Part shown: one piece after another, positions 15,186 to 21,907 of the stretch | Layout of the letters: every line of letters begins with the position of its first letter | Position numbering within the stretch: position 1 is the stretch's first letter | IMG/VR virus record: IMGVR_UViG_3300032311_001364 | Span: 1-25,223 of that record | DNA length: 25,223 nucleotides | Strand: one strand, 5' to 3' | Source of the DNA: a virus | Translations under genes and position numbers: made by a program | The notes under the pieces: model-generated | What the model was told of the DNA's origin: nothing | Databases searched by the model: none | Seen by the model: the letters and a program-made list of their open reading frames with translations, nothing else

Positions 15186-15927
15186 ATACTCTAGGAAATT
15201 AAATCCTGGATATCCTAATCTTGCTGAGGATAAGTTTTTGCATAATCAACTACAAACAAGACATAGAGAAAAAGCTCTTGATGAAATAATCACCATCAAT
15301 ATGTCCCAAGTACACAAAATATGCAAAACTTATCATTGGTGTAATCTTGACTATGAAGACCTTATCCAATATGCAATAGAAGGAATCATAGCAGCAGCAG
15401 ATAACTACAAACCTGAAAGTGGTAATAAGTTTTCAACATTAGCTTATCATTATATTTTAGGAAGAGTTAGAAGAGCAATCGAACAATATAATCACACTAT
15501 TAAAATCCCAGCTCATATCAATTTAGCAAAATTAAGAATAAACCACCTTGACCTTGAAAAAGAAATTACCGATGAAGAGTTATTACCACTAGTCACTGAA
15601 AAATATTCCTTGTATTCTTTACGCCAAGCAATAATAGCAAAAGGCATTAAAATACAAGAGTTTGATGCAACCTACGATGTTGATGTTGAGTTTGTAGAAA
15701 ACCAAACTAATGAAGCTAACTATGCTATTAATCAAATACTCTCCACACTTAGACCTATCGATATCAAATGCATAGAAATGTACTTTGGTCTTAATAACAA
15801 TCGAACACATTTTTACAAAGAGATAGATAAAGAGCTTAATGTTGATAGCGAAGGCATAATTAAACGAGCATTGATTAAACTAGGAAATATTAGTGGAATT
15901 GAGTCGTTTTTGGATTACTTAAAATGA
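15154..15927 (+). CDS. RNA polymerase sigma-70-like factor
   Basis: A 257-residue protein with the layout of a small sigma factor. Region 2 is visible at about residues 66-110: DYEDLIQYAIEGIIAAADNY, then KFSTLAYHYILGRVRRAI, matching the DLxQeG...fxTyA...IR.AI pattern of sigma-70 region 2. A short segment with IPAHINL (about 117-123) resembles the start of region 3. Region 4-like sequence lies near residues 196-250 (LSTLRPIDIKCIEMYFGL, then a helix pair). It would direct host polymerase to phage promoters, probably late ones. The start overlaps the XRE gene; no strong ribosome binding site is seen, so translation is probably coupled. It ends ATGA with the small terminase. Region 4 is divergent, so specificity is likely unusual. 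Confidence 0.78.
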   Translation: MKNIKTWQDYKYSRKLNPGYPNLAEDKFLHNQLQTRHREKALDEIITINMSQVHKICKTYHWCNLDYEDLIQYAIEGIIAAADNYKPESGNKFSTLAYHYILGRVRRAIEQYNHTIKIPAHINLAKLRINHLDLEKEITDEELLPLVTEKYSLYSLRQAIIAKGIKIQEFDATYDVDVEFVENQTNEANYAINQILSTLRPIDIKCIEMYFGLNNNRTHFYKEIDKELNVDSEGIIKRALIKLGNISGIESFLDYLK

Positions 15928-16346
15928 GTTTAACTGAAGAAAAGAAACCAGAAGTTATAGCTTTACTATTACAAGGTATGACTATTAATGAAATCCATAG
16001 ACAAACTGGTGTTGCAAAATCAGCTATATGGAGAATTAAAGATAGTATCATTGATGGCAAATATTCTGGTGCAATATTAGACCTGAGAGATAACTTATCA
16101 GAATATATTGCTCTTTCACTTAAAAAACATTTAGATGCAATGAACGCAATAGCAGAGGTGGCAGTTGAAAAAGATTACATCAGAAGTAATACCGCACGAG
16201 ACGTTGCAAGCCTTCACGAGAGACTTGAATCTTGGTCACTTTCAATTCTCCAAGCCTCAAGTAACATCAACCAAAAACAACTTACCCCAAGAGACGAAAC
16301 TATCGATGCAGAAATTATCGATGAGGAAGAAAAACCAATTTCATAA
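15924..16346 (+). CDS. terS: Small terminase subunit (TerS)
   Basis: A 140-residue protein immediately before the large terminase. Residues 5-40 form an HTH (VIALLLQGMTINEIHRQTGV, then AKSAIWRIKDSI) for DNA recognition; residues 50-115 are helical and probably oligomerise; the C-terminus is acidic (ETIDAEIIDEEEKP), as expected for the segment that contacts the portal or TerL. It recognises the packaging site and regulates TerL. The start overlaps the sigma gene by ATGA, so the packaging genes are expressed with the sigma factor. The assignment rests on position, size and HTH, since TerS sequences are poorly conserved. Confidence 0.78.
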   Translation: MSLTEEKKPEVIALLLQGMTINEIHRQTGVAKSAIWRIKDSIIDGKYSGAILDLRDNLSEYIALSLKKHLDAMNAIAEVAVEKDYIRSNTARDVASLHERLESWSLSILQASSNINQKQLTPRDETIDAEIIDEEEKPIS

Positions 16347-17637
16347 ATATTTGACAGAAACATCTCCAGACAATTGGAATGTTAATGCAAAACATTTAAA
16401 CTTAATCTGCGAATATTTACAAAAAGTTGCTGATGGTGAAATTAAAAGATTAGCTATCTCGTTGCCTCCAAGGTCAGGAAAGAGTGAAACCTGCTTACGC
16501 TTTGCCTCTTTTTTCCTAGAAAACAATGCAAATTCCAACGTTTTAGTATGTGGTTATAGTCAAAGTATAGCAAGAAGATTCTCACGCAAATCTAGACAAA
16601 TATGCCTTGAAAGAACAGGATTAAATAATAGCCACCAAAGTATAGATGAATGGTCAATACCTAATGGCTCTACTTATTTTGTTGGTTCAGTTAACAATCC
16701 ACGAACCTCAATCGGATTCAACCTAATTCTGGCAGATGATTTGATTCGTAACCGTGAAGAAGCTAATTCATCTGTAATGAAAGAAAAGATTCGTGACTTT
16801 TACCGAGAGGATTTATATTCACGTTTAGAACCTTCAGGGGCAATGGTTTTAATTAATACTAGATGGTCAAATGATGATGTGATAGCTTTCGCAACAGAGC
16901 TAGACCCATCATTTGTAGTTTTAAATATTCCTGCAATTTGTGACGACCCAGAAAACGATTTACTAGGACGTGAGTTAAATGAATCTATATGGCCTGAGAG
17001 ATATTCAACTCAAGACTATTTAGATATTAAATCAATTATGGGAACGATGGGTTTTAGTGCTTTATATATGGGCAGACCTATTCCTAAAGAAGGGGCAATG
17101 TTTAATGTTAATTCTATCAAAATTGTTGACGATATTCCAAAAATGGTTAGAACTGTTAGGTCATATGATATTGCAAGTTCTAGTGGAAAAAATGACTATT
17201 CTGTAGGTGTTTTAATGGGAATAGATATCAATAACTGTTATTACTTGTTAGATTTATGGCGTGAACAGCTTGGAACAAAAGACCGAGACGACAAGATTTT
17301 AAGAACTGCAGAGCTTGATGGTAAGACAGTTAAGATTACTTTACCAAATGACCCTGGAAGTGCTGGAAAGAGTTTAACATTTTACTGGACTAAGATGCTT
17401 GCAGGATATATAATAGAATTTGTAAGACCTACTAAAAGCAAAGAAGTCAGAGCAGAACCATTATCAGTGCAAATTAATAATGGAAATGTATTTATGAAAA
17501 GGGCAAATTGGAATAAAGATTTGCTAGATGAATTTGAAACATTTCCATTTAATTCTCATGACGATATTGTGGATGCTTGTGCAGATGCTTTCAATGATTT
17601 AACAACTAAAGCTATCAGGAAATTTAGAGCAATATAA
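16321..17637 (+). CDS. terL: Large terminase subunit (TerL), ATPase and nuclease
   Basis: A 438-residue packaging motor. Walker A is LPPRSGKSE at residues 48-56; Walker B is LILADD at 135-140 (the second acidic residue is in the usual catalytic position); the motif ANSSVMKEKIRDFYRED follows it. The RNase H-like nuclease domain has Asp283 in SYDIASSSGKNDYSVG and the C-terminal acidic pair in SHDDIVDACADAF (Asp414/415/418). It pumps DNA into proheads and cuts the concatemer. The start is uncertain: ATG 16321 and ATG 16306 are both possible within the end of the TerS gene, and neither has a strong binding site. It overlaps the HNH gene by TAATG. Confidence 0.92.
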   Translation: MRKKNQFHKYLTETSPDNWNVNAKHLNLICEYLQKVADGEIKRLAISLPPRSGKSETCLRFASFFLENNANSNVLVCGYSQSIARRFSRKSRQICLERTGLNNSHQSIDEWSIPNGSTYFVGSVNNPRTSIGFNLILADDLIRNREEANSSVMKEKIRDFYREDLYSRLEPSGAMVLINTRWSNDDVIAFATELDPSFVVLNIPAICDDPENDLLGRELNESIWPERYSTQDYLDIKSIMGTMGFSALYMGRPIPKEGAMFNVNSIKIVDDIPKMVRTVRSYDIASSSGKNDYSVGVLMGIDINNCYYLLDLWREQLGTKDRDDKILRTAELDGKTVKITLPNDPGSAGKSLTFYWTKMLAGYIIEFVRPTKSKEVRAEPLSVQINNGNVFMKRANWNKDLLDEFETFPFNSHDDIVDACADAFNDLTTKAIRKFRAI

Positions 17638-18104
17638 TGGCAAAGAGATTATATAACGTAGACCCAATAGAACGTTTCAACCAAAAATATACTGTTGATG
17701 AAAATACAGGATGCTGGAACTGGAATTGTAAGTTATCATTTTATGGTTATGGTGTTTTAAAAGTTAATAAAAAAACTATTAAAGCTCATAGATTTTCTTA
17801 TGAGTATTTTATTGGACCACTATTAGATGATAAAATTATTTGCCATACTTGTTCAAATAGAAAATGTGTTAATCCAAACCATTTGAGACAGGACACACAT
17901 AAATCAAATTCAATTGATATGGCTATTGATGGAAAATGTAAAGACCAAATTTTATCAGTTGAAGAAGTAATAGAAATAAAAAAGTCATTAAAATGTTTCT
18001 ATCGTGGACAAGTTAAGGATTTAGCACATTTTTATAAAGTCAGTCCAAAAACAATATCTGCTATAAAAACTGGATATTCTTGGTCTCATATTCTAATACC
18101 GTAA
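17637..18104 (+). CDS. HNH homing-type endonuclease with C-terminal HTH
   Basis: A 155-residue protein. The HNH core spans residues 45-95: KAHRFSYEYFIGPL, then ICHTCSNRKCVNPNHLRQDT, with the Cys pairs and the CVNPxHL sequence of the HNH_3 family of phage homing endonucleases. The C-terminal 50 residues form an HTH (VKDLAHFYKVSPKTISAIKT) for target binding. Such genes are freestanding mobile elements that cut alleles lacking them. It is inserted between the terminase and portal genes, joined to TerL by TAATG, and the portal has its own promoter directly after, so the insertion need not disturb head gene expression. Some HNH proteins next to TerL assist packaging; both roles are possible. Confidence 0.85.
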   Translation: MAKRLYNVDPIERFNQKYTVDENTGCWNWNCKLSFYGYGVLKVNKKTIKAHRFSYEYFIGPLLDDKIICHTCSNRKCVNPNHLRQDTHKSNSIDMAIDGKCKDQILSVEEVIEIKKSLKCFYRGQVKDLAHFYKVSPKTISAIKTGYSWSHILIP

Positions 18105-18117
18105 AAATATAATAGAT
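18089..18117 (+). promoter_or_regulatory. Late-type promoter element before the portal gene
   Basis: CGTAAAAATATAATAGAT at 18100-18117 with TATAAT at 18108-18113; TATTCT at 18089-18094 sits upstream. No TTGACA-like -35 at 16-18 bases. The same element occurs before the protease (21867) and connector (24658) genes, each time about 25-30 bases before an AGGAT ribosome binding site. Confidence 0.65.
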
Positions 18118-18139
18118 TAACATCAAGGATTTAAATAAA

Positions 18140-19792
18140 ATGGGCTTCTTCGATTTCTTACGACCATCAGCTAAAAACCAACCAATAGCAAATATAAGCC
18201 AGAACCTTCCACTGCCAACTGTAATGCGTGGACAAAACTATTTATCAGGTATTGGCCTTCAGGATTTATTTGCTAACCTTTCTCGAAGATTACCAAACAC
18301 ATCTAAAGACTGGCAAAACATCTGTGGCGACTTGATGCTTAACTCCATCGTGGCGATAAGTATGGATTATTATATCAGAGGTTTTAGTCAAGCCCTTCCA
18401 ATGGTTTATAGACTTGTTGAAGGTAGCGATTCTGAATATGAAAAATATCCAGAACATCCTATGATTGCCCTTATTTCCAATCCTCAATATCAATTAGCAC
18501 CAACACGTTTCTGGAGCAATTGTATTATTGATTACAAGATTTATGGAAATGTTTATATCCGAAAGATTAGAAAATCAAAAGGCGGTCCAGTAATAGGATT
18601 GCAGTTTTTACCATCACAACAATGTCAGCCTGTTGGAGATAATATAAATCCAATCACACACTATAACTATGTTGTTGACGGTACTCCATATGCAGTTTCA
18701 CCAGAAGATATTATTCACATAGCTTACGGCAGAGACCCAATTGATTATAGACTTGGTCGTTCTCCGCTTATGTCAGTGTTAAGAGAAATAGCAACAGATA
18801 ACGTAGCTTCATCTTGTGCTTTTGGTCTTATGAACAACTCTGGCCTTCCCTCTATTATGGTAAGTCCTGATGCTACTGACCAAATTGTAGACATTAGTGA
18901 TGACGACCTTAGAACAATGAAGAGACGTTTAGAGGATTCATTTACCGGAGATAATGCAGGTTCTATTGCTGTTATGTCTGGTCCATTTAAAGTAGAGAAA
19001 GTATCATTCAGTCCTAATGAAATGGCTCTTGATTCTATTAGACATACACCTGAAGAAAGAATATCCTCTGCAATGGGTTTAAACTGTATGGTCCTAAACT
19101 TGTCTGCAGGCTTAGAAAACTCAACCTATTCTAATATGTTTGAGGCAGAAGCAGCAGCGTGGAATCAAGGTATCATTCCACTCTTAACTGTATTTGCAGA
19201 ATCAATTACTCAAAACTTATTAGGTGAATTCCCTGAAACACAAGAGGGTGATTTCTATAACTGGGACCTGAGCAAAATTAAAGCACTGCAAGATGATAGT
19301 TTACAAGAGGCTAAAAAGGCTGAAACATTATATAAGGCTGGAATTATCGATAGGTCAGAAGCTAAGAGAATTGTTGGATATGATTACAACGCTACTGATG
19401 AAGAGATTTACCATCCTCAAGGCACACCAATATCAACTCAAAACCCAAACTCTGATGTTGCTGGAAAAAGTATTAAAGCATCTTACAAACCAAATGCATC
19501 TATGGTCACTAACGCAAAGAGAGCATTAAAGTGGAAAGATGAAGGCAGAGACGGCGGAACAATCATAGGTTTAACAAGGGCAAATCAAATTGTTAACGAA
19601 GAAAACTTATCAGAAGATACAGTTGTCAGAATGTATAGTTTCTTCAGTAGACACGAAGTTGATAAAAAAGCAGAAGGATTTAACTCTGGAGAACAAGGAT
19701 ATCCAAGTAACGGTAGAGTAGCCTGGGACCTTTGGGGTGGTGATGCTGGATTTACTTGGTCAAAAAATATAGTGGACAAATTGCAGGATTAA
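18140..19792 (+). CDS. Portal protein with a fused C-terminal accessory domain
   Basis: A 550-residue protein in the portal slot after terminase. Residues 1-440 resemble HK97-type portals: YRLVEGSDSE, HPMIALISNPQ, a segment IYGNVYIRKIR, then PEDIIHIAYGRDPIDYRLGRSPLM (portal core) and TPEERISSAMGL. Residues 455-550 are an extra domain with AKRALKWKDEGRDGGTIIGL, FFSRHEVDKKAEGF and GRVAWDLWGGDAGFTWSK. I recall that module recurring in other phages, alone or fused to head proteins, with no firmly known function. The portal forms the dodecameric DNA entry ring. Start supported by AAGGAT ten bases upstream. It is separated from the capsid genes by about 2 kb of orphan genes, which is unusual. Confidence 0.85.
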   Translation: MGFFDFLRPSAKNQPIANISQNLPLPTVMRGQNYLSGIGLQDLFANLSRRLPNTSKDWQNICGDLMLNSIVAISMDYYIRGFSQALPMVYRLVEGSDSEYEKYPEHPMIALISNPQYQLAPTRFWSNCIIDYKIYGNVYIRKIRKSKGGPVIGLQFLPSQQCQPVGDNINPITHYNYVVDGTPYAVSPEDIIHIAYGRDPIDYRLGRSPLMSVLREIATDNVASSCAFGLMNNSGLPSIMVSPDATDQIVDISDDDLRTMKRRLEDSFTGDNAGSIAVMSGPFKVEKVSFSPNEMALDSIRHTPEERISSAMGLNCMVLNLSAGLENSTYSNMFEAEAAAWNQGIIPLLTVFAESITQNLLGEFPETQEGDFYNWDLSKIKALQDDSLQEAKKAETLYKAGIIDRSEAKRIVGYDYNATDEEIYHPQGTPISTQNPNSDVAGKSIKASYKPNASMVTNAKRALKWKDEGRDGGTIIGLTRANQIVNEENLSEDTVVRMYSFFSRHEVDKKAEGFNSGEQGYPSNGRVAWDLWGGDAGFTWSKNIVDKLQD

Positions 19793-19800
19793 CGTATAAT
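19772..19800 (+). promoter_or_regulatory. Candidate promoter at the end of the portal gene
   Basis: TGGACA (19773-19778), 16-base spacer, TATAAT (19795-19800), preceded by TTAACG. No plus-strand gene follows before the terminator at 19853-19884, so it may drive a short RNA of about 80 bases. Confidence 0.4.
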
Positions 19801-19852
19801 AATAGTGTTCTTAATTGTTTACTGGTTCATAAATTTCCTATTCCTAAACGAA

Positions 19853-19886
19853 AATAACCCCTGGAGTAAAATCCAGGGGTTATTTG
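19853..19886. terminator. Strong bidirectional terminator after the portal
   Basis: Stem AATAACCCCTGGA (19853-19865) with TCCAGGGGTTATT (19872-19884), loop GTAAAA. It closes the portal transcript and the converging minus-strand gene at 19892-20155. Confidence 0.85.
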
Positions 19887-19891
19887 TTTAT

Positions 19892-20155
19892 TTAGAACTT
19901 ATAATCAAATATTTCTTTAGAAGATTTTGTCTGCCACTTTTTTGCAAGGTCTATCATTTCAAGAATATTGTTATCAGAAATATTGCTAACTTCTTTAATA
20001 GCATTCCAATTTACAGGGCTAGAAGAAAAAACATCTCTTTTACCAACCCTTTTATAAGTTGTCTTCGGCATAAAAGAATCAATTACATTCTCTTCGATTC
20101 CATTGTTCTTTAAACAAGTGACAATCGGTACTAACATCATCATCGAAACATTCAT
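19892..20155 (-). CDS. Orphan protein of unknown function, minus strand
   Basis: An 87-residue protein starting MNVSMMMLVPIVTCLKNNGI; the first helix is hydrophobic, then a mixed region with FMPKTTYKRVGKRDVF and a C-terminal amphipathic helix (ILEMIDLAKKWQTKSS). Not recognised. The ATG at 20155 has GGAG six bases upstream; the TTG at 20167 does not. It has its own promoter (20184-20212, minus) and ends at the bidirectional terminator after the portal. Opposed orientation and its own signals mark it as an accessory (moron-like) gene. Confidence 0.65.
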   Translation of the reverse strand: MNVSMMMLVPIVTCLKNNGIEENVIDSFMPKTTYKRVGKRDVFSSSPVNWNAIKEVSNISDNNILEMIDLAKKWQTKSSKEIFDYKF

Positions 20156-20183
20156 TTTTAACTCCAACCTTTCCTACACCAAT

Positions 20184-20212
20184 ATAATAGCATACGTTAT
20201 ATAGAATTGCAA
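20184..20212 (-). promoter_or_regulatory. Promoter for the 19892-20155 gene
   Basis: Minus strand: TTGCAA (20207-20212), 17-base spacer, TATTAT (20184-20189). The spacer contains TATAACGTATG, shared with other promoters here. Confidence 0.7.
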
Positions 20213-20213
20213 G

Positions 20214-20244
20214 AAAAAACCCCTATATTTCAAGGGGGTTTTTT
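20214..20244. terminator. Terminator between two minus-strand orphan genes
   Basis: AAAAACCCC (to 20223) pairs with GGGGTTTTT (20235-20243) around a loop of about 11 bases, with T-runs on both strands. It ends the 20246-20440 transcript before the next promoter. Confidence 0.75.
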
Positions 20245-20245
20245 A

Positions 20246-20440
20246 TCACTTACTTTCTAAATAGTCTTGCACTGCTTTAAGAACTTCAGCATCGTTTTTA
20301 CATTTCAGTGCAATTCTTTTAATTGCATTCAGCTGTATTTTTTCACTTGTATTCTCAAGCATAGCCAATTCATTTGACCAATTTCCAGGACAAGGATACT
20401 TAGATAACTGAAACAACAGTGCAAACATTTTACTTACCAT
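20246..20440 (-). CDS. Small orphan protein, minus strand
   Basis: A 64-residue protein, MVSKMFALLFQLSKYPCPGN at the start and helical after it, ending VLKAVQDYLESK. Not recognised; it could be a small helical regulator or inhibitor, but nothing in the sequence proves it. ATG 20440 is preferred over 20446 because GAGG lies eight bases from the former and only two from the latter. It has a good promoter (20478-20506, minus) and a terminator at 20214-20244, forming a one-gene transcription unit. Confidence 0.6.
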   Translation of the reverse strand: MVSKMFALLFQLSKYPCPGNWSNELAMLENTSEKIQLNAIKRIALKCKNDAEVLKAVQDYLESK

Positions 20441-20477
20441 AATCATTTCCTCTTAAACAAAACTTACCAACAGAAGT

Positions 20478-20506
20478 ATCATATCAAACGTTATAATGAT
20501 TGTCAA
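20478..20506 (-). promoter_or_regulatory. Promoter for the 20246-20440 gene
   Basis: Minus strand: perfect TTGACA (20501-20506), 17-base spacer, TATGAT (20478-20483). The spacer contains TATAACGTTTGA, matching the motif in the neighbouring promoters. Confidence 0.8.
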
Positions 20507-20583
20507 GAAAATAGATGGGTTTTTTTCAAGACAGATTCCGAATAAAACAGTGCGCCATATTTATTTCTTAAATAACCCTAACG

Positions 20584-20617
20584 AAAAAAAGTCACTACCA
20601 CATCTAGTGGCTTTTTT
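20584..20617. terminator. Bidirectional terminator isolating the next promoter
   Basis: AAAAAAAGTCACTA (20584-20597) pairs with TAGTGGCTTTTTT (from 20605), one G-U pair, loop CCACATC. It lies just before the promoter at 20623, shielding it from read-through. Confidence 0.8.
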
Positions 20618-20622
20618 GTTGT

Positions 20623-20650
20623 TTGACTATATAACGATAGAGTGTATAAT
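20623..20650 (+). promoter_or_regulatory. Promoter of a small-gene operon, apparently leaderless
   Basis: TTGACT (20623-20628), 16-base spacer containing TATAACGATAGA, TATAAT (20645-20650). ATG 20657 begins seven bases after the -10, the same geometry as at 14737-14749. The stretch TATAATATTGnTATG is shared by both. Confidence 0.8.
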
Positions 20651-20656
20651 ATTGTT

Positions 20657-20950
20657 ATGACACACAAGGACATTATTACAATCACAGCATTTAAAGAGAT
20701 GGGTTTTAAGAATATAGATTTAAAATATATCTCTGACATTAAACTCAACAGGATTACTTGTGAGTTTGAAATGAAAGTTGGCAAAGGTACATATACGATA
20801 CCATTTGAAGCTTTTTGCAATCCATCAAATAAAATAACTCTTTCAAAACATTTCCTTTTTGCAGAAGTAGTGAAAATGTTAGAGGAATTTAATGCACTAG
20901 ACTATAAATCAAAAGTATCTTATTTAGAAAAGTTAGGTGCAAAACAATGA
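20657..20950 (+). CDS. Small protein of unknown function, leaderless first gene of operon
   Basis: A 97-residue protein with ITITAFKEMGFKNIDLKYIS at the N-terminus, a strand-rich middle (CEFEMKVGKGTYTIPF) and a helical C-terminus. Not recognised. The frame begins upstream at a GTG within the -10 box (20642), which cannot be transcribed from this promoter, so ATG 20657 is the start. It overlaps the next gene by ATGA. Confidence 0.7.
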   Translation: MTHKDIITITAFKEMGFKNIDLKYISDIKLNRITCEFEMKVGKGTYTIPFEAFCNPSNKITLSKHFLFAEVVKMLEEFNALDYKSKVSYLEKLGAKQ

Positions 20951-21231
20951 GTGAGTTTTTTGTAGCATTGGACGAAGAGTATGTAGGATGTTGGAACTGT
21001 AATTCTAACAAAAAAACCTACGTTATTTATGATTACTATGACAATGGTTGCGGTTATTGGTGTAAAGATTGTTGGTATTCTAAATTAACAGGAATTCAAA
21101 TGAAATTCCTCGGTGTAATAATGAAGTATGACAATGGCTTCTTCCGACAACAAAACACTAAAATCGGCAATATTATGCAGAGTTATGATAGATACACATT
21201 ACCACCGAGTATTGATAAAGAAGGATTTTAA
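20947..21231 (+). CDS. Small zinc-ribbon-like protein
   Basis: A 94-residue protein with two Cys pairs: CWNC (Cys15, Cys18) and CKDC (Cys39, Cys42), plus Cys35, spaced as in a zinc ribbon. The stretch between them is aromatic (TYVIYDYYDNGCGYWC). The C-terminal half has no known motif. It overlaps the previous gene by ATGA. Zinc binding is inferred from spacing; function unknown. Confidence 0.7.
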   Translation: MSEFFVALDEEYVGCWNCNSNKKTYVIYDYYDNGCGYWCKDCWYSKLTGIQMKFLGVIMKYDNGFFRQQNTKIGNIMQSYDRYTLPPSIDKEGF

Positions 21232-21235
21232 AGTG

Positions 21236-21301
21236 ATGAAACTAGGCGATTATATTTTAAATCTTCTTATCAAACAAATGACAGAAAAGAATGATAGATA
21301 A
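21236..21301 (+). CDS. Very short possible peptide (21 residues)
   Basis: An ATG five bases after the previous stop reads 21 residues (MKLGDYILNLLIKQMTEKND...) and ends overlapping the next ATG. It fits the packed spacing of the operon, but its length makes it doubtful; it might only carry ribosomes to the next start. Confidence 0.3.
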   Translation: MKLGDYILNLLIKQMTEKNDR

Positions 21302-21446
21302 ATTATTACTATTATTCTTTGCAGTATTTAATTTGTATTTACTCTGGCGTGTTGATAAAATAGAGAAAGAACGACCAAGCTACGAAGATATTAAAAAAAT
21401 ATTTGAAATTCTGGTTGATAAGGTAACTAATAATGAGCAAGATTAA
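21291..21446 (+). CDS. Small single-pass membrane protein
   Basis: A 51-residue protein with one membrane segment at about residues 4-19 (KLLLLFFAVFNLYLLW), then Arg20 and a highly charged tail (VDKIEKERPSYEDIKK). It overlaps the next gene by 14 bases. It has the plan of a small type-II-like or N-out anchor. A holin or spanin-like role is possible because no holin is seen next to the endolysin, but a single short helix and its place in an early-looking operon make this uncertain. Confidence 0.55.
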   Translation: MIDKLLLLFFAVFNLYLLWRVDKIEKERPSYEDIKKIFEILVDKVTNNEQD

Positions 21447-21726
21447 TTTAGACTTTGATTTCTTATTTAAACTACTTTGTGAAAATGAAAAACTACTTAA
21501 AGAATTACGAGAAGAAAAAGCAGCTCATACAGAAACAAAGAACAGAGTTATTTTTGCTACTCATATTCTTAATGGCAATAGAGATGAAGCCACCAAAGAA
21601 TTTACTAATGAGTATGATAAACAAATCGAATCATTAACAAAAGAAAATGGAAATCTAAAAAGAGAGATTGCTGATTATAAAAAGTCATTAAATGCTTGGC
21701 ACACTAAGTTTAATAAAATGGTATAA
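21433..21726 (+). CDS. Coiled-coil protein of unknown function
   Basis: A 97-residue, highly charged, helical protein. Residues 8-35 and 60-90 show heptad-like patterns (LLCENEKLLKELREEKAAH; ESLTKENGNLKREIADYKKS), so it probably forms a coiled coil. It overlaps the membrane protein gene, so the two may work together. Not recognised. Last gene of the 20657 operon, ended by the terminator at 21773-21800. Confidence 0.6.
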   Translation: MSKINLDFDFLFKLLCENEKLLKELREEKAAHTETKNRVIFATHILNGNRDEATKEFTNEYDKQIESLTKENGNLKREIADYKKSLNAWHTKFNKMV

Positions 21727-21772
21727 TCTAATCAGTTCTCAAAAACTGCTCGACAAAACCTGTGGGGGAGGG

Positions 21773-21806
21773 AAAACCAGCCGTAAAAAAGCTGGTTTTT
21801 CTTTGT
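21773..21806 (+). terminator. Terminator after the small-gene operon
   Basis: AAAACCAGC (21773-21781) pairs with GCTGGTTTT (21791-21799), loop CGTAAAAAA, followed by a T-rich tract. A G-rich run (GTGGGGGAGGG, 21762-21772) directly precedes it, unusual in this AT-rich genome. Confidence 0.8.
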
Positions 21807-21854
21807 TTATAGGTTCAAAAAACAACTATAACCATTTCAGTGTAATATTTTTAA

Positions 21855-21883
21855 TATCTTATATATCGTAAAATAATATTAGA
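21855..21883 (+). promoter_or_regulatory. Late-type promoter element before the protease gene
   Basis: TATCTT at 21855-21860 and CGTAAAATAATATTAGA at 21867-21883, the same spacing (12 bases) as before the connector gene. No TTGACA-like -35. The AGGAT binding site follows at 21896. Confidence 0.65.
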
Positions 21884-21907
21884 ATTGGATATTAGAGGAT
21901 TAATTGT

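Noticed and set aside
16165-16320. Large terminase starting at 16165
   Set aside because: The first 50 residues would be a shadow of the TerS gene in another frame; starts at 16306 or 16321 fit the usual short overlap.
19805-20113. Plus-strand reading frame of about 100 codons
   Set aside because: It begins at TTG, crosses a strong terminator and is antisense to the better supported minus-strand gene at 19892-20155.
20578-20820. Minus-strand frame with a hydrophobic segment that could look like a holin
   Set aside because: It is antisense to the 20657 gene, crosses a terminator and the promoter at 20623, and has no clear ribosome binding site.
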